Shown: piece after piece, positions 44,653-53,221 of the stretch
Position numbering within the stretch: position 1 is the stretch's first letter
How the letters are laid out: each line of letters begins with the position of its first letter
Assembly: GCA_902795265.1 (NCBI GenBank)
Contig: CADBKM010000017.1
Coordinates: 1-55,306, forward strand
DNA from: an uncultured Eubacteriales bacterium
Lineage (GTDB): Bacteria > Bacillota > Clostridia > Peptostreptococcales > Anaerovoracaceae
Direction of reading: 5' to 3'
DNA: 55,306 nucleotides
The notes under the pieces: model-generated
What the model saw: the letters and a program-made list of their open reading frames with translations, nothing else
What the model was told of the DNA's origin: nothing
Database searches by the model: none
Program-made: the position numbers and the translations under genes

Positions 44653-46053
44653 ATGCAGGTATATAACACTCTTACGAACAGAAAAGAAGAATTCGTGCCG
44701 ATCGAGCCGGGAAAGGTCAGAATGTATGTCTGCGGCCCGACGGTCTACAACTTCTTTCATATAGGAAACGCACGCCCTTTCGTCGTGTTCGATACGCTCA
44801 GAAGATACTTCAAGTTCAGAGGTTATGAGGTAAAGTTCGTCCAGAACTTCACCGATGTTGACGACAAGATCATCAACAGAGCAAAGGAGGAGGGCATCAC
44901 TGCTCCTGAAGTATCCGAGAAGTACATCAAGGAGTATTTCAACGACGCCGAGGCTCTCAACGTAATGAAGGCCGACGTTCACCCGAAGGTCTCGGAGCAT
45001 ATTCCTGAGATCATCGACTTCGTTCAGACGCTTATCGACAAGGGCTACGCCTACGAGGCAGACGGCGACGTCTATTACTCCACACGCAAGTTCGCTGAGT
45101 ACGGCAAGCTGTCGGGCCAGAACATCGACGACCTCGAGAGCGGCGCGCGTATCGCTATCGGCGAGGTAAAGGAAGATCCGCTCGACTTCGCTCTGTGGAA
45201 GGCGCGCAAAGAGGAATCCGAGATCGCGTGGGAGTCGCCATGGGGCATGGGAAGACCGGGCTGGCACATCGAGTGCTCGACAATGGCAAAGAAGCACCTC
45301 GGCGAGACCATCGACATCCACGGAGGCGGACAGGACCTCACATTCCCTCACCACGAAAACGAGATCGCGCAGTCTGAGGCGTGCAACGGAGTTCCGTTCG
45401 CGCACTACTGGATGCACAACGGATATATCAATGTCGACGGCAAGAAGATGTCGAAGTCACTCGGCAACTTCTTCACGGTAAGAGACATCCGCAAGCAGTA
45501 TTCGGGAGACGTTATCAGGTTCTTCCTGCTGAGCGGTCACTACAGAAGCCCTATCAACTTCTCCGACACACTCATGGAGCAGTCGAAGCAGGGCTATGAG
45601 AGGATCGCCACTGCTATCGAGACTCTCGAGTTCCTGAAGGCTAACGGAAGCGACGAGGCCATGGCTGATGAGGCTGCAATGATCGCAGCACTCGACAAGC
45701 ATAAGGAAAAGTTCATCGAGGTGATGGACGACGATCTCAATACAGCTGACGGCATCGCTGCTATCTTTGAGCTCGTATCCGAGATCAACCTCGACGTTAA
45801 GGACGGAGCTTCGAAGTCATTCGCTGACGCGGCCCTCAAGAAGATCAGAGAACTGACAGACGTACTCGGTATCTTCAGCGGAGATGATGAAGAGGAAGGC
45901 CTCGGCGACGACATCCAGGCCCTTATCGATGAGAGACAGGCAGCCCGTAAAGAGAAGAACTGGGCAAGAGCGGATGAGATCCGCGACCAGCTCGCTGCCA
46001 TGGGAATCACACTCAAAGATACACCGCAGGGCGTGCAGGTAATCAGAAACTAA
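44653..46053 (+). CDS. cysS: Cysteinyl-tRNA synthetase
   Basis: 466 residues, class I. HIGH equivalent in [17 protein letters not shown], zinc ligands [14 protein letters not shown] and [11 protein letters not shown], and KKMSKSLGN for the KMSKS loop. The C-terminal anticodon-stem domain (about 320-466) is complete. AAGGAGGAAAA precedes the start. thyA begins one base after the stop, so cysS-thyA-mrnC form one operon. Confidence 0.96.
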   Translation: MQVYNTLTNRKEEFVPIEPGKVRMYVCGPTVYNFFHIGNARPFVVFDTLRRYFKFRGYEVKFVQNFTDVDDKIINRAKEEGITAPEVSEKYIKEYFNDAEALNVMKADVHPKVSEHIPEIIDFVQTLIDKGYAYEADGDVYYSTRKFAEYGKLSGQNIDDLESGARIAIGEVKEDPLDFALWKARKEESEIAWESPWGMGRPGWHIECSTMAKKHLGETIDIHGGGQDLTFPHHENEIAQSEACNGVPFAHYWMHNGYINVDGKKMSKSLGNFFTVRDIRKQYSGDVIRFFLLSGHYRSPINFSDTLMEQSKQGYERIATAIETLEFLKANGSDEAMADEAAMIAALDKHKEKFIEVMDDDLNTADGIAAIFELVSEINLDVKDGASKSFADAALKKIRELTDVLGIFSGDDEEEGLGDDIQALIDERQAARKEKNWARADEIRDQLAAMGITLKDTPQGVQVIRN

Positions 46054-46054
46054 G

Positions 46055-46885
46055 ATGAGCAGAGCAGATGTATTATTTGTAAATATGTGCCAGGATATAC
46101 TGGATCACGGATTCAGTACTGAGGGTATGCCTGTGCGTCCTCACTGGGAGGACGGCACTCCTGCGCACACTATAAAAAACTTCGGCGTGGTCAACCGCTA
46201 CGATCTTTCCGAGGAATTCCCGGCTCTCACACTGCGCCCGACGGCTATCAAACTGGCGACCGATGAGATGCTGTGGATCTGGCAGAAGAAGTCAAACAGG
46301 CTGGCCGATCTTAAGGCGCATGTCTGGGACGAATGGGCTGACGAGAACGGAACCATCGGCAAGGCTTACGGCTACCAGATGGCGAAGAAGTACAAGTTCA
46401 AGCAGGGCGAAATGGACCAGGTCGACAACGTGCTCTGGTGCCTCAAGAACGACAGATACAGCAGAAGGATCATGACAAACATGTACAACTTCGAAGATCT
46501 GTCCGAGATGAGGCTCGAGCCTTGCGCGTACTCGATGACCTTCAATGTCAAGGGCGACACGCTCAACGCGATACTCAACCAGAGGTCGCAGGATATCCTC
46601 GCTGCAAACAACTGGAACGTCGTTCAGTATGCGATGCTCCTCATGATGATGGCGCAGGTATCCGGGCTCAAGGCCGGTGAACTCGTGCACGTCATCTCGG
46701 ATGCTCACATCTATGACCGCCACGTGCCGATCATAAAAGAGCTGATCGCAAGGCCGCAGTACCCTGCTCCTAAGGTGACGCTCAATCCTGATGTGAAGAA
46801 CTTCTACGACTTCACGACAGACGATATAAAAGTAGAGAACTATCAGCACGGAGAACAGATCCGCAATATACCTGTAGCCATATGA
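46055..46885 (+). CDS. thyA: Thymidylate synthase (ThyA)
   Basis: 276 residues, the usual length. Catalytic region: RLEPCAYSMTFNVKGDTLNAILNQRSQDI with the nucleophile Cys in PCAYS and the QRS motif, then the folate-binding HIYDRHVPIIKELI. The QRSCD motif is QRSQD here, seen in some Clostridia members by recollection. It makes dTMP from dUMP, giving dihydrofolate, which folA (49961) could reduce. Start follows cysS by one base. The mrnC start overlaps its stop (ATGA, 46882-46885). Confidence 0.92.
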   Translation: MSRADVLFVNMCQDILDHGFSTEGMPVRPHWEDGTPAHTIKNFGVVNRYDLSEEFPALTLRPTAIKLATDEMLWIWQKKSNRLADLKAHVWDEWADENGTIGKAYGYQMAKKYKFKQGEMDQVDNVLWCLKNDRYSRRIMTNMYNFEDLSEMRLEPCAYSMTFNVKGDTLNAILNQRSQDILAANNWNVVQYAMLLMMMAQVSGLKAGELVHVISDAHIYDRHVPIIKELIARPQYPAPKVTLNPDVKNFYDFTTDDIKVENYQHGEQIRNIPVAI

Positions 46886-47283
46886 CAAAAGAGCAGATCA
46901 GAAAAATCAACAGCACTACACTTGCTTACCTCGGGGACGCGGTCTTCGAGGTAATCGTTCGTGAGAAGATAGTGCTCGAAAAACCGGGCGATGCGGGCAG
47001 GGCGCACCACACTGCAGTGAGGTATGTGTCCGCTTCGGGTCAGGCCAAGGCCGCAAAGGCGATGGTAGCTGACGGCTTCCTGACGGAAGAGGAGCTGCAG
47101 ATCTACAAGCATGCGCGCAATCACCGCTCCATGTCGAGACCGCAGAATGCTGACCCGCGCGAATACAAGATCGCGACCGGCTTCGAAGCCCTGCTGGGCT
47201 TCCTCTACCTGTCTGACGACAGGGAGAGGCTCCGCGAGATCGCGGCTGAAGCCGTCCGCATAGTAGACGCAGCCGGGAAATAA
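46882..47283 (+). CDS. mrnC: Mini-ribonuclease III (MrnC)
   Basis: 133 residues, the typical length. RNase III fold without a dsRNA-binding domain: LAYLGDAVFEVIVREK (catalytic Asp/Glu), then HARNHRS and GFEALLGFLYL with the second Glu/Asp. In Firmicutes it matures the 23S rRNA 3' and 5' ends. Overlaps thyA by four bases. In many Firmicutes it follows cysS, as here with thyA inserted. Confidence 0.93.
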   Translation: MTKEQIRKINSTTLAYLGDAVFEVIVREKIVLEKPGDAGRAHHTAVRYVSASGQAKAAKAMVADGFLTEEELQIYKHARNHRSMSRPQNADPREYKIATGFEALLGFLYLSDDRERLREIAAEAVRIVDAAGK

Positions 47284-47296
47284 TCGGGATAAAACG

Positions 47297-47322
47297 GTGC
47301 CGCTCCGGCGGCGCTTTTTTTT
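47297..47322 (+). terminator. Terminator of cysS-thyA-mrnC
   Basis: GTGCCGC (47297-47303) pairs with GCGGCGC (47308-47314), one G-U, loop TCCG, followed by eight T. Confidence 0.9.
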
Positions 47323-47344
47323 GGTGTGCCTCTGAGGGGCGCGG

Positions 47345-47375
47345 TTGTGTGGATAATGTGCAAAGAACCACACAA
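47345..47375. promoter_or_regulatory. TTGTGTGG inverted repeat with perfect DnaA box
   Basis: TTGTGTGG (47345-47352) and CCACACAA (47368-47375) are perfect inverted copies. TGTGGATAA (47348-47356) matches the DnaA box consensus exactly. It lies between the mrnC terminator and the pgeF promoter. A single box is more likely regulatory than an origin. Confidence 0.45.
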
Positions 47376-47412
47376 TTCACATCTGACTGTTATAGTTAGA
47401 ACGGCTTTGATG

Positions 47413-47421
47413 TGGTAGAAT
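47413..47421 (+). promoter_or_regulatory. Extended -10 promoter directly before pgeF
   Basis: TG-G-TAGAAT (47413-47421) ends seven bases before ATG 47429 and no Shine-Dalgarno is visible; probable leaderless start, as for chrA. Confidence 0.55.
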
Positions 47422-47428
47422 CTACAGC

Positions 47429-48364
47429 ATGAAGATAAGATTTTCAGATGACAAAAATATTTTTAATATACACACGGACGGTATTCCGTACCTGTCTTTT
47501 GATGCGTTCGATAAGCTGGGCGTGCCTAATCTGTTCAGCACCAGGTATATGAGCTTCGACGAGGCGAGCGGCACCGGGGTGAAGGGCCTGAGGACCGCAG
47601 TCATGAAGATCGAAAAGGTCGAAGAGGCTTCGCCGGTGTGCCGGGCAAACAGAGACATACTGGCGCATCAGCTCGGCTCATCACTCGCGATGGAGTTGGT
47701 TACAGATCAGAAGCACACGAACTACGTGCATGTGGCGACATGCGAGGAGGATCTCGGCGTAGCAACTGTCGGAGACTTCACCCTGCACAGGCAATATGTT
47801 GACGGCATCGTTACAGATATTCCGGATGCGCTTCTGACGGTGTTCGGAGGCGACTGCCCTCCGGTATACCTTATCGACCCGAGGCGCAGGGCGGCAGGCC
47901 TGGTGCATGCAGGCTGGAAGGGCACGCTTGGAAAGATCCCGCAGGTGGCGATCGCGCAGATGAGCGTCAAGTTCGGCTGCGACCCGGCAGATATGTACGC
48001 TGCGATCGGGCCGGGCGTGTGCGCCGACTGCTACGAGATGGGTGACGAGGTGTACGAAGCTTTTGCGGAGCAGTGGAGCAAGGAAGATGCCGATCTTATC
48101 CTGAAGCGGTATGCTCCGGGTACTGAAAGCGAAGCGTTCGGGCATATCATCGGCCACAGGCAGCCTGACGGAAGCCCGGGAAAGTATCATCTCGATCTGA
48201 GAGCTGCTAACCGGCTGACGCTGCTTCGGGCGGGGATCCCTGAAGATCACATAACGGTATCCAATGTATGCACCATGTGCAACGCGGATACATTTTATAC
48301 ATACCGCGGCCGCGCGCTCGAGAACGAGCAGGTGGCAATGATGGTAAACAGATTTGATATTTAA
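47429..48364 (+). CDS. pgeF: PgeF/YfiH-YlmD family (peptidoglycan editing factor / purine nucleoside phosphorylase)
   Basis: 311 residues, a little longer than the usual ~270 because of an N-terminal extension. Metal and active-site motifs: QKHTNYVHV, FGGDCPPVYLID, HAGWKGTLGKIP and GPGVCADCYEMGDEV. In bacteria the family has been shown to cleave nucleosides and to correct peptidoglycan composition. CTMCNADTFYTYR in the C-terminus is typical. It begins a unit with sdaAB 11 bases downstream. Confidence 0.9.
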   Translation: MKIRFSDDKNIFNIHTDGIPYLSFDAFDKLGVPNLFSTRYMSFDEASGTGVKGLRTAVMKIEKVEEASPVCRANRDILAHQLGSSLAMELVTDQKHTNYVHVATCEEDLGVATVGDFTLHRQYVDGIVTDIPDALLTVFGGDCPPVYLIDPRRRAAGLVHAGWKGTLGKIPQVAIAQMSVKFGCDPADMYAAIGPGVCADCYEMGDEVYEAFAEQWSKEDADLILKRYAPGTESEAFGHIIGHRQPDGSPGKYHLDLRAANRLTLLRAGIPEDHITVSNVCTMCNADTFYTYRGRALENEQVAMMVNRFDI

Positions 48365-48375
48365 CGGAGGTCCGG

Positions 48376-49056
48376 ATGAGGAAAAACTATATAGGACTAT
48401 TTGATGTTATAGGACCGGTGATGGTAGGGCCGTCGAGCTCTCATACATCGGGGGCGGCATCCATCGCATGGATGGCGAGGCAGATATTTACCGGAACGCT
48501 TGTAAAAGCAGACTTCACACTGTACGGATCATTTGCCGACACCTACAAGGGGCACGGTACCGACCGCGCGCTTGTCGGAGGCATACTCGGATACAGGTCT
48601 GATGACGTGCGCATAAGAAGATCGTTCGAGCTTGCCAGAGAGGCCGGGGTCATGTTCAGTTTCACGGCAGACCGCAGCACAGAGGTGAGCCACCCGAATA
48701 CTGTAGACATACTGATGGAAAATACCGAAGGCCATACGCTCCTGGTAAGGGGCGAGTCTCTCGGAGGCGGCAGAGTGCGCATCACCCGCATGAACGATAT
48801 CCGGGTAGAATTCACAGGTGAATACAGCACGCTGATCGTCGGCCACCGCGATGAAGCCGGCACTCTGGCATACATAACCAGCAGACTGGCCAACCACGAG
48901 ATCAACATAGCTCACATGAAACTCTTCCGCAAGGGTAAGAAGAGAGGCGGACACGCTTTTGCTGTAATTGAAGCTGATGACTTTTTGCCTGAAGAACTCG
49001 CAGATGAGCTGATGAGCTATCCGACGATCGAGAGTGTAGATGTTATAGAGCTGTAG
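48376..49056 (+). CDS. sdaAB: L-serine dehydratase, iron-sulfur-dependent, beta subunit
   Basis: 226 residues. N-terminal serine-dehydratase beta domain (about 1-140) with YIGLFDVIGPVMVGPSSSHTSGAASIAWMAR and a C-terminal ACT domain (about 148-220) with RDEAGTLAYITSRLANHEINIAHMKLFR. With SdaAA forms the two-subunit enzyme that converts serine to pyruvate and ammonia. GGAGG precedes ATG. sdaAA starts ten bases later. Confidence 0.95.
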   Translation: MRKNYIGLFDVIGPVMVGPSSSHTSGAASIAWMARQIFTGTLVKADFTLYGSFADTYKGHGTDRALVGGILGYRSDDVRIRRSFELAREAGVMFSFTADRSTEVSHPNTVDILMENTEGHTLLVRGESLGGGRVRITRMNDIRVEFTGEYSTLIVGHRDEAGTLAYITSRLANHEINIAHMKLFRKGKKRGGHAFAVIEADDFLPEELADELMSYPTIESVDVIEL

Positions 49057-49066
49057 GAGGGGGCAA

Positions 49067-49948
49067 ATGAGTTACGATTTCAAAAGTGCAAAAGAAATGC
49101 TCGCTCTCTGCGGCGAGCACGGGATATCCATATCGGAAGTGATGCTCAGGCGTGAGATGGAGCTCGGCGGAGAAAGCCGCGAGACTCTGCTCGAGCAGGT
49201 CGATGAGCGCCTCCGGGTAATGGATGCTTCGACAAACAGAGGCCTTGACGAGCCGGTGAAGTCCATGGGCGGACTCATTGGCGGTGAGGCTAAAAAGGTA
49301 AGAGAACTTGATAAAAGCAAAGTCATATGCGGCTCGACTCTGCATAAGGCCATCGAAGGCGCGCTTTCGGTCGCCGAAACAAATGCGAGCATGGGCGTCA
49401 TAGTTGCCGCTCCTACCGCAGGCTCTGCCGGAGTGGTTCCAGCGGCACTGCTGTCGGTTTACGGAGACACTGACATTACGCTCGACGCTCTTCGCATGGG
49501 CCTGGTCAATGCCGGAGCCATAGGGTATCTTGTCACCAGGAACGGATCGGTCGCGGGAGCTGAGGCCGGCTGCCAGGCGGAAGTCGGTGCTGCATCGGCG
49601 ATGGCCGCCAGCGCGCTGACAGAGATGCTCGGAGGAACGCCTGAGGAATGCTGCGCTGCCGCATCGATCGCGATATCGAATCTGCTGGGCCTTGTGTGCG
49701 ACCCGGTGCGCGGACTGGTCGAGGTGCCTTGCCAGACAAGAAACACGATAGGAGTCTCGTCGGCGTTTACGGCAGCGGAGCTTGCTCTTGCAGGCATTTC
49801 ACTTCCGGTGCCGCTCGATGAAATGATAGATATAATGACTGATGTCGGCCATACTCTGCCTGATGCCCTGCGCGAGACAGGCAAGGGCGGGTGCGCGTGC
49901 GCGCCGTCGTTATGTGCCGGACTCAGCGGCATAAGGCATCTTTTATGA
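49067..49948 (+). CDS. sdaAA: L-serine dehydratase, iron-sulfur-dependent, alpha subunit
   Basis: 293 residues, the normal length. VAAPTAGSAGVVPAALL and the Fe-S cluster cysteines around AAECCAA-like EECCAAASIAIS, GLVCDPVRGLVEVPCQTRN are visible. It carries the catalytic 4Fe-4S cluster, which is oxygen-sensitive and fits an anaerobe. AGGAGGGGG lies before the start. It is followed 12 bases later by folA. Confidence 0.95.
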   Translation: MSYDFKSAKEMLALCGEHGISISEVMLRREMELGGESRETLLEQVDERLRVMDASTNRGLDEPVKSMGGLIGGEAKKVRELDKSKVICGSTLHKAIEGALSVAETNASMGVIVAAPTAGSAGVVPAALLSVYGDTDITLDALRMGLVNAGAIGYLVTRNGSVAGAEAGCQAEVGAASAMAASALTEMLGGTPEECCAAASIAISNLLGLVCDPVRGLVEVPCQTRNTIGVSSAFTAAELALAGISLPVPLDEMIDIMTDVGHTLPDALRETGKGGCACAPSLCAGLSGIRHLL

Positions 49949-49960
49949 AAGGCATAAGCA

Positions 49961-50449
49961 ATGAATCTTATAGTAGCTGCGGACAATAAGTGGGGCATCG
50001 GGCGCGACGGCGGACTGCTGGCATCGATCCCTACCGATATGAAATACTTCAAAGAGCACACGACCGGCAAGGTGGTTGTGATGGGGCGCAAAACTCTCGA
50101 ATCAATGCCGGGCAAAAGAGGTCTCCCTAATAGGACCAATTACGTGCTTACGACGAATCCCGATTACGAAGCCGAGCGCTGCATCGTCGTCAACTCCGAG
50201 GATGAGCTGTGGGAAGAGCTCTCGCAGTACGACCCTGATGAGGTCTTCCTGATTGGCGGCGCGGCTCTGTACAACAAGTTCTACAGAATGTGCGACAGGC
50301 TTTATGTAACGAAGATGGATGCCGACCTCAATGCGGACACCTTCATCGTGAATTTCGATGAAGATCCGGATTATAAGGTGGTGAGCGAGAGCGATCCTGT
50401 CACAGAGAACGGCATTACATTCAGATTTGTGGTATATGAGAGGAGATAA
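49961..50449 (+). CDS. folA: Dihydrofolate reductase
   Basis: 162 residues. MNLIVAADNKWGIGRDGGL, KVVVMGRKTLESMPGKRGLPNRTNYVLT, VFLIGGAALYNKF and the C-terminal YERR are the DHFR signature order. It regenerates tetrahydrofolate, complementing thyA. Starts 12 bases after sdaAA. No clear Shine-Dalgarno beyond GAAAGG; possibly coupled. The DUF4085 gene starts three bases after its stop. Confidence 0.94.
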   Translation: MNLIVAADNKWGIGRDGGLLASIPTDMKYFKEHTTGKVVVMGRKTLESMPGKRGLPNRTNYVLTTNPDYEAERCIVVNSEDELWEELSQYDPDEVFLIGGAALYNKFYRMCDRLYVTKMDADLNADTFIVNFDEDPDYKVVSESDPVTENGITFRFVVYERR

Positions 50450-50452
50450 AAA

Positions 50453-51304
50453 ATGCGTTTTTATACTAAAGAATACTATAAACTCATGATGTCGCTCGGA
50501 GCGGCCGACCTGTACGAGCCGGTCGTCGACAAGGAGTACAGCGAAGAGGAGATAGAAGAGCTCTACCAGAAGGCTCTTGATAAATACATAGAGGAGGAGA
50601 GAGCTGACTACGACGAACCTCCTGAATTCGACATGGACGCAAACGACGACCCTGAGTACATCGAGATGCTCAGAGAGGAGCTCGACGAGTATGAAAACCG
50701 CGAGCCATTCGATGAAGAGGAGGCCAAGGCGGATTTCGAGGAGATGTATAAGGATAATCTCGAGGAGCCTGACGAGGACCTTCCGGAATGGGTATGGAAG
50801 GAGGTCGATCCGAGGATCCCGGCCATGTATTTTCTGCCTGAGAAGGTATATGAGAGACTTGTGGCAGAGGACGAGGCCAACAACGAGAAGTTTGAAGAGC
50901 TCGACGAGGCTGCCGATGATGCTTTTGAGGATATGATGGAAGATCTGCCTGAGGAGTACGAGGAGATCATGGAGACTCTTGTGGACCTCGAGGATGCTGA
51001 CGTGCTGGGCGCGAAGGTAGAGGCCGGAGAGGTCGAACTTAAGCTGGACGGCTGGGACGAAGATGGCGACGAGGCTGTCTTTACCCTCAGGTTCGACGGG
51101 GCTGAGCTGATCGAGAATGAAGGCCTCGAAGTGCATTGCGAAGAGGACGAGGACGGAGACGCCGTGTCTGACTGCGAGCTTCTGTACAGCGAGCTCTACT
51201 TTGAGGACGGGATGCCTGAGGTGCACATGCTCTTCGACAACAACGGGCTGAAGTATCTGACCCTCAGATGCGAAGAGATATATGTTTACAGGGCTGCTGA
51301 GTAA
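50453..51304 (+). CDS. Acidic DUF4085-like protein
   Basis: 283 residues, extremely rich in Asp and Glu, with RFYTKEYYKLMM at the start, a helical EEE/DEE middle, and a beta-rich C-terminal domain (about 180-283). The start and overall layout match the uncharacterised DUF4085 family of Clostridia. Isoelectric point must be very low. Function unknown; the acidity suggests binding to a basic partner. AGGAG lies just before ATG. Confidence 0.78.
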   Translation: MRFYTKEYYKLMMSLGAADLYEPVVDKEYSEEEIEELYQKALDKYIEEERADYDEPPEFDMDANDDPEYIEMLREELDEYENREPFDEEEAKADFEEMYKDNLEEPDEDLPEWVWKEVDPRIPAMYFLPEKVYERLVAEDEANNEKFEELDEAADDAFEDMMEDLPEEYEEIMETLVDLEDADVLGAKVEAGEVELKLDGWDEDGDEAVFTLRFDGAELIENEGLEVHCEEDEDGDAVSDCELLYSELYFEDGMPEVHMLFDNNGLKYLTLRCEEIYVYRAAE

Positions 51305-51345
51305 GCGGAGATATGGTACGGCCGGGAGGCCGCGTGGAGACTGAT

Positions 51346-52344
51346 ATGAGTAAAAGAGATAACAAGAGATTCAACGATAAGGAAAGAAAGGGCGCACCAA
51401 AGCGCGGAGGCAAGAACCGCCGCGACTATGGTGACAGCTATGAGCCTAGGGGCAGCTCGCGCGGTGGTTCGCGCCGGCAGGGCGCTGCGCCTGCGAAGGC
51501 TGCCGCAAGAGGCGGAAGACCGCGCCGCGAGGAAGCGGGCGCTCCTAGAAGGAGCCTGCTGGCCGATCTCGGGTACAATGATCATGAAGAGCAGATCGTA
51601 GGGAATGACGGCCTCGAGGTGGTGGCCGGCAGGAACCCTGTGGTCGAGGTGCTTTCGGGCGATCGCGATGTTGAGCGTGTCTTCATCGCCGACGGCTCCG
51701 AAGGCTCGGTGTCGAAAATAGTCGCCCTCGCTAAGGAACAGGGCGTTATTGTCGACTTCGTGCCGAAGGAGAAGATCGACGCGATGGCTCCGGGCGTAAA
51801 GCACCAGGGCGTAGTCGCAAAGGTCAGCGAGTACAAGTATGCGGAGATGGACGATGTTTTCGCGAAGGCAGAGGCATCGGGAGAGGATCCGTTCATCATC
51901 ATCCTCGATGAGATCTCGGACCCTCATAATCTAGGGGCTATCATCAGGACGGCTGAGTGCGCCGGCGCTCACGGCGTCGTGATCCCAAAGAGGCGTGCCG
52001 CCTCTTTGACGCAGACAGTTGCACTGTCTGCCGCCGGCGCCATCGAAAACATGCCTGTAGTCCAGGTGACCAACCTTGCACGCACTATCGAAGAGCTCCA
52101 GGCCAAAGGCCTCTGGGTAGGCGCGGCCGACATGGACGGTGAGACCTATTACGAAGCGAACCTTACAGGCCCGATAGCCATAGTCATCGGCAATGAGGGC
52201 AAAGGGGTCGGCCGCCTTGTAAAGGAAAAATGCGACTTTGTTCTTTCGATCCCTATGTACGGACGCATCAATTCGCTCAATGCGTCCAACGCTGCCGCGG
52301 TTCTTATGTACGGCATCAGAAGAGCAAGGTCACTTGCAAAATAG
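51346..52344 (+). CDS. rlmB: 23S rRNA guanosine-2'-O-methyltransferase (RlmB/TrmH family)
   Basis: 332 residues. N-terminal ~90 residues are a basic, low-complexity region (SKRDNKRFNDKERKGAPKRGG, repeated RGG), then a substrate-binding domain starting EVVAGRNPVVEVLSGDRDVERVF, and a SpoU methyltransferase domain with IILDEISDPHNLGAIIRTAECAG, IVIGNEGKGVGRLVKEKCD and IPMYGRINSLNASNAAAV. The knotted fold motifs are intact. The start at 51346 is preferred over 51313 because GGAG lies eight bases before it. The basic N-terminal tail is unusual for the family. It ends the pgeF-sdaAB-sdaAA-folA-DUF4085-rlmB unit. Confidence 0.92.
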   Translation: MSKRDNKRFNDKERKGAPKRGGKNRRDYGDSYEPRGSSRGGSRRQGAAPAKAAARGGRPRREEAGAPRRSLLADLGYNDHEEQIVGNDGLEVVAGRNPVVEVLSGDRDVERVFIADGSEGSVSKIVALAKEQGVIVDFVPKEKIDAMAPGVKHQGVVAKVSEYKYAEMDDVFAKAEASGEDPFIIILDEISDPHNLGAIIRTAECAGAHGVVIPKRRAASLTQTVALSAAGAIENMPVVQVTNLARTIEELQAKGLWVGAADMDGETYYEANLTGPIAIVIGNEGKGVGRLVKEKCDFVLSIPMYGRINSLNASNAAAVLMYGIRRARSLAK

Positions 52345-52377
52345 AGAATAGATCTGAACGCGGAGGCGTGTTCTGTC

Positions 52378-52579
52378 CGAAAAAATTCAAGCGCATATCC
52401 CGGGCGAGAGTCGCGAGCGGATCTTGCCGGCTGCACCGATGGAGTGAACGCGGGCCGGCTGACGTTGTGCGATTCTTAAAGCGGAAAAATTCGCAAACGT
52501 CCCGGAACGCGGATCGACTGAGGATGCAACGGCAGATCCGTGAGCTTCGAGACCGGGATATGCGCTTCGATTTTTTTCG
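52378..52579. repeat. 200-base imperfect palindrome (giant hairpin) downstream of rlmB
   Basis: AAGCGCATATCCCGG (52389-52403) pairs perfectly with CCGGGATATGCGCTT (52553-52567). Outside it CGAAAAAA (52378-52385) faces TTTTTTTCG (52571-52579); inside it CGGATCT-T-GCCG (52418-52429) faces CGGC-AGATCCG (52530-52540), and GACGTT-GTGCG (52461-52471) faces CGCAAACGTC (52492-52501). The whole region folds on itself and carries no gene. It could be a bidirectional terminator, a MITE-like element or a structured RNA. No tRNA is present in the 390-base gap. Confidence 0.75.
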
Positions 52580-52597
52580 TAAAGAACAAGAAAGCGC

Positions 52598-52626
52598 TTG
52601 ACAATCAAATCCTTGCAAAGTATACT
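52598..52626 (+). promoter_or_regulatory. Promoter of the rpmG-secE-nusG-rplK unit
   Basis: TTGACA (52598-52603) and TATACT (52621-52626) are 17 bases apart. AAGCGCTT (52592-52599) overlaps the -35, making control by an operator-binding protein possible. Confidence 0.8.
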
Positions 52627-52734
52627 CATTGAGCGACTTTAAGAAGAAAATCGGAGCATTGGGCGACCAGGCTTCGAGTTTTCGATTGAAAAGGACAGAA
52701 ATTTCAAGCATTACATATATTACGGAGGAAAGAG

Positions 52735-52881
52735 ATGGCAGCAGGCGTAAGACAGAAAGTCATCCTCGCATGCACAGAGTGCAAGCAGAGAAACTACAAT
52801 ACAATGAAGAACAAGAGAAACAATCCTGACAGGATCGAACTCATGAAGAACAAGGAGACTCTCCACAAGGAGACAAAATAA
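52735..52881 (+). CDS. rpmG: Ribosomal protein L33 (bL33), lacking the second zinc-binding pair
   Basis: 48 residues, ending at the TAA at 52879-52881. The sequence follows the L33 family ([27 protein letters not shown], then LHKETK). Only one CxxC, CTEC, is present; the usual KKYCPxC segment is shortened to MKNKE, so the zinc site cannot form in the usual way. AGGAGGAAAG before ATG. It is followed 30 bases later by secE, as in many Firmicutes. Confidence 0.93.
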   Translation: MAAGVRQKVILACTECKQRNYNTMKNKRNNPDRIELMKNKETLHKETK

Positions 52882-52911
52882 TCCATTAAGGGATAAACAC
52901 GGAGACGCAAA

Positions 52912-53205
52912 ATGGCTAACAACAAGAGCAACGGAAGCAATTCAAAAGAAGAGCTCGCTAAGGCAGCACAGGCTTCCGCAAAGAAACAGAGTCAGAACAG
53001 CGGAAAGAAGAAGGGCGGACTCATTGCTTACCTCAGAGGCGTAAGACAGGAGTTCAGGAAGGTCGTATGGCCTACAAGAGAAGAGCTCACAACGAATACT
53101 ATCGTAGTATTTGCATGTGTTATTTTCTTCGCTGTAGCCTTCTGGCTGATTGATACAGGATTCCTGGCGGCTCTTAAGGGCATTCTCGGAATAACACTGT
53201 CCTGA
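52912..53205 (+). CDS. secE: Preprotein translocase subunit SecE
   Basis: 97 residues. A hydrophilic N-terminus with a Ser/Lys-rich stretch, then VRQEFRKVVWPTREELTTNT (the SecE signature) and one membrane segment (about 65-88). Forms the SecYEG channel. It lies between rpmG and nusG, the standard order. Confidence 0.95.
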   Translation: MANNKSNGSNSKEELAKAAQASAKKQSQNSGKKKGGLIAYLRGVRQEFRKVVWPTREELTTNTIVVFACVIFFAVAFWLIDTGFLAALKGILGITLS

Positions 53206-53221
53206 CCCAAGGAGTTTATAA

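Noticed and set aside
47345..47375. Replication origin from a perfect DnaA box
   Set aside because: Only a single box is found, with no AT-rich unwinding region or further boxes.
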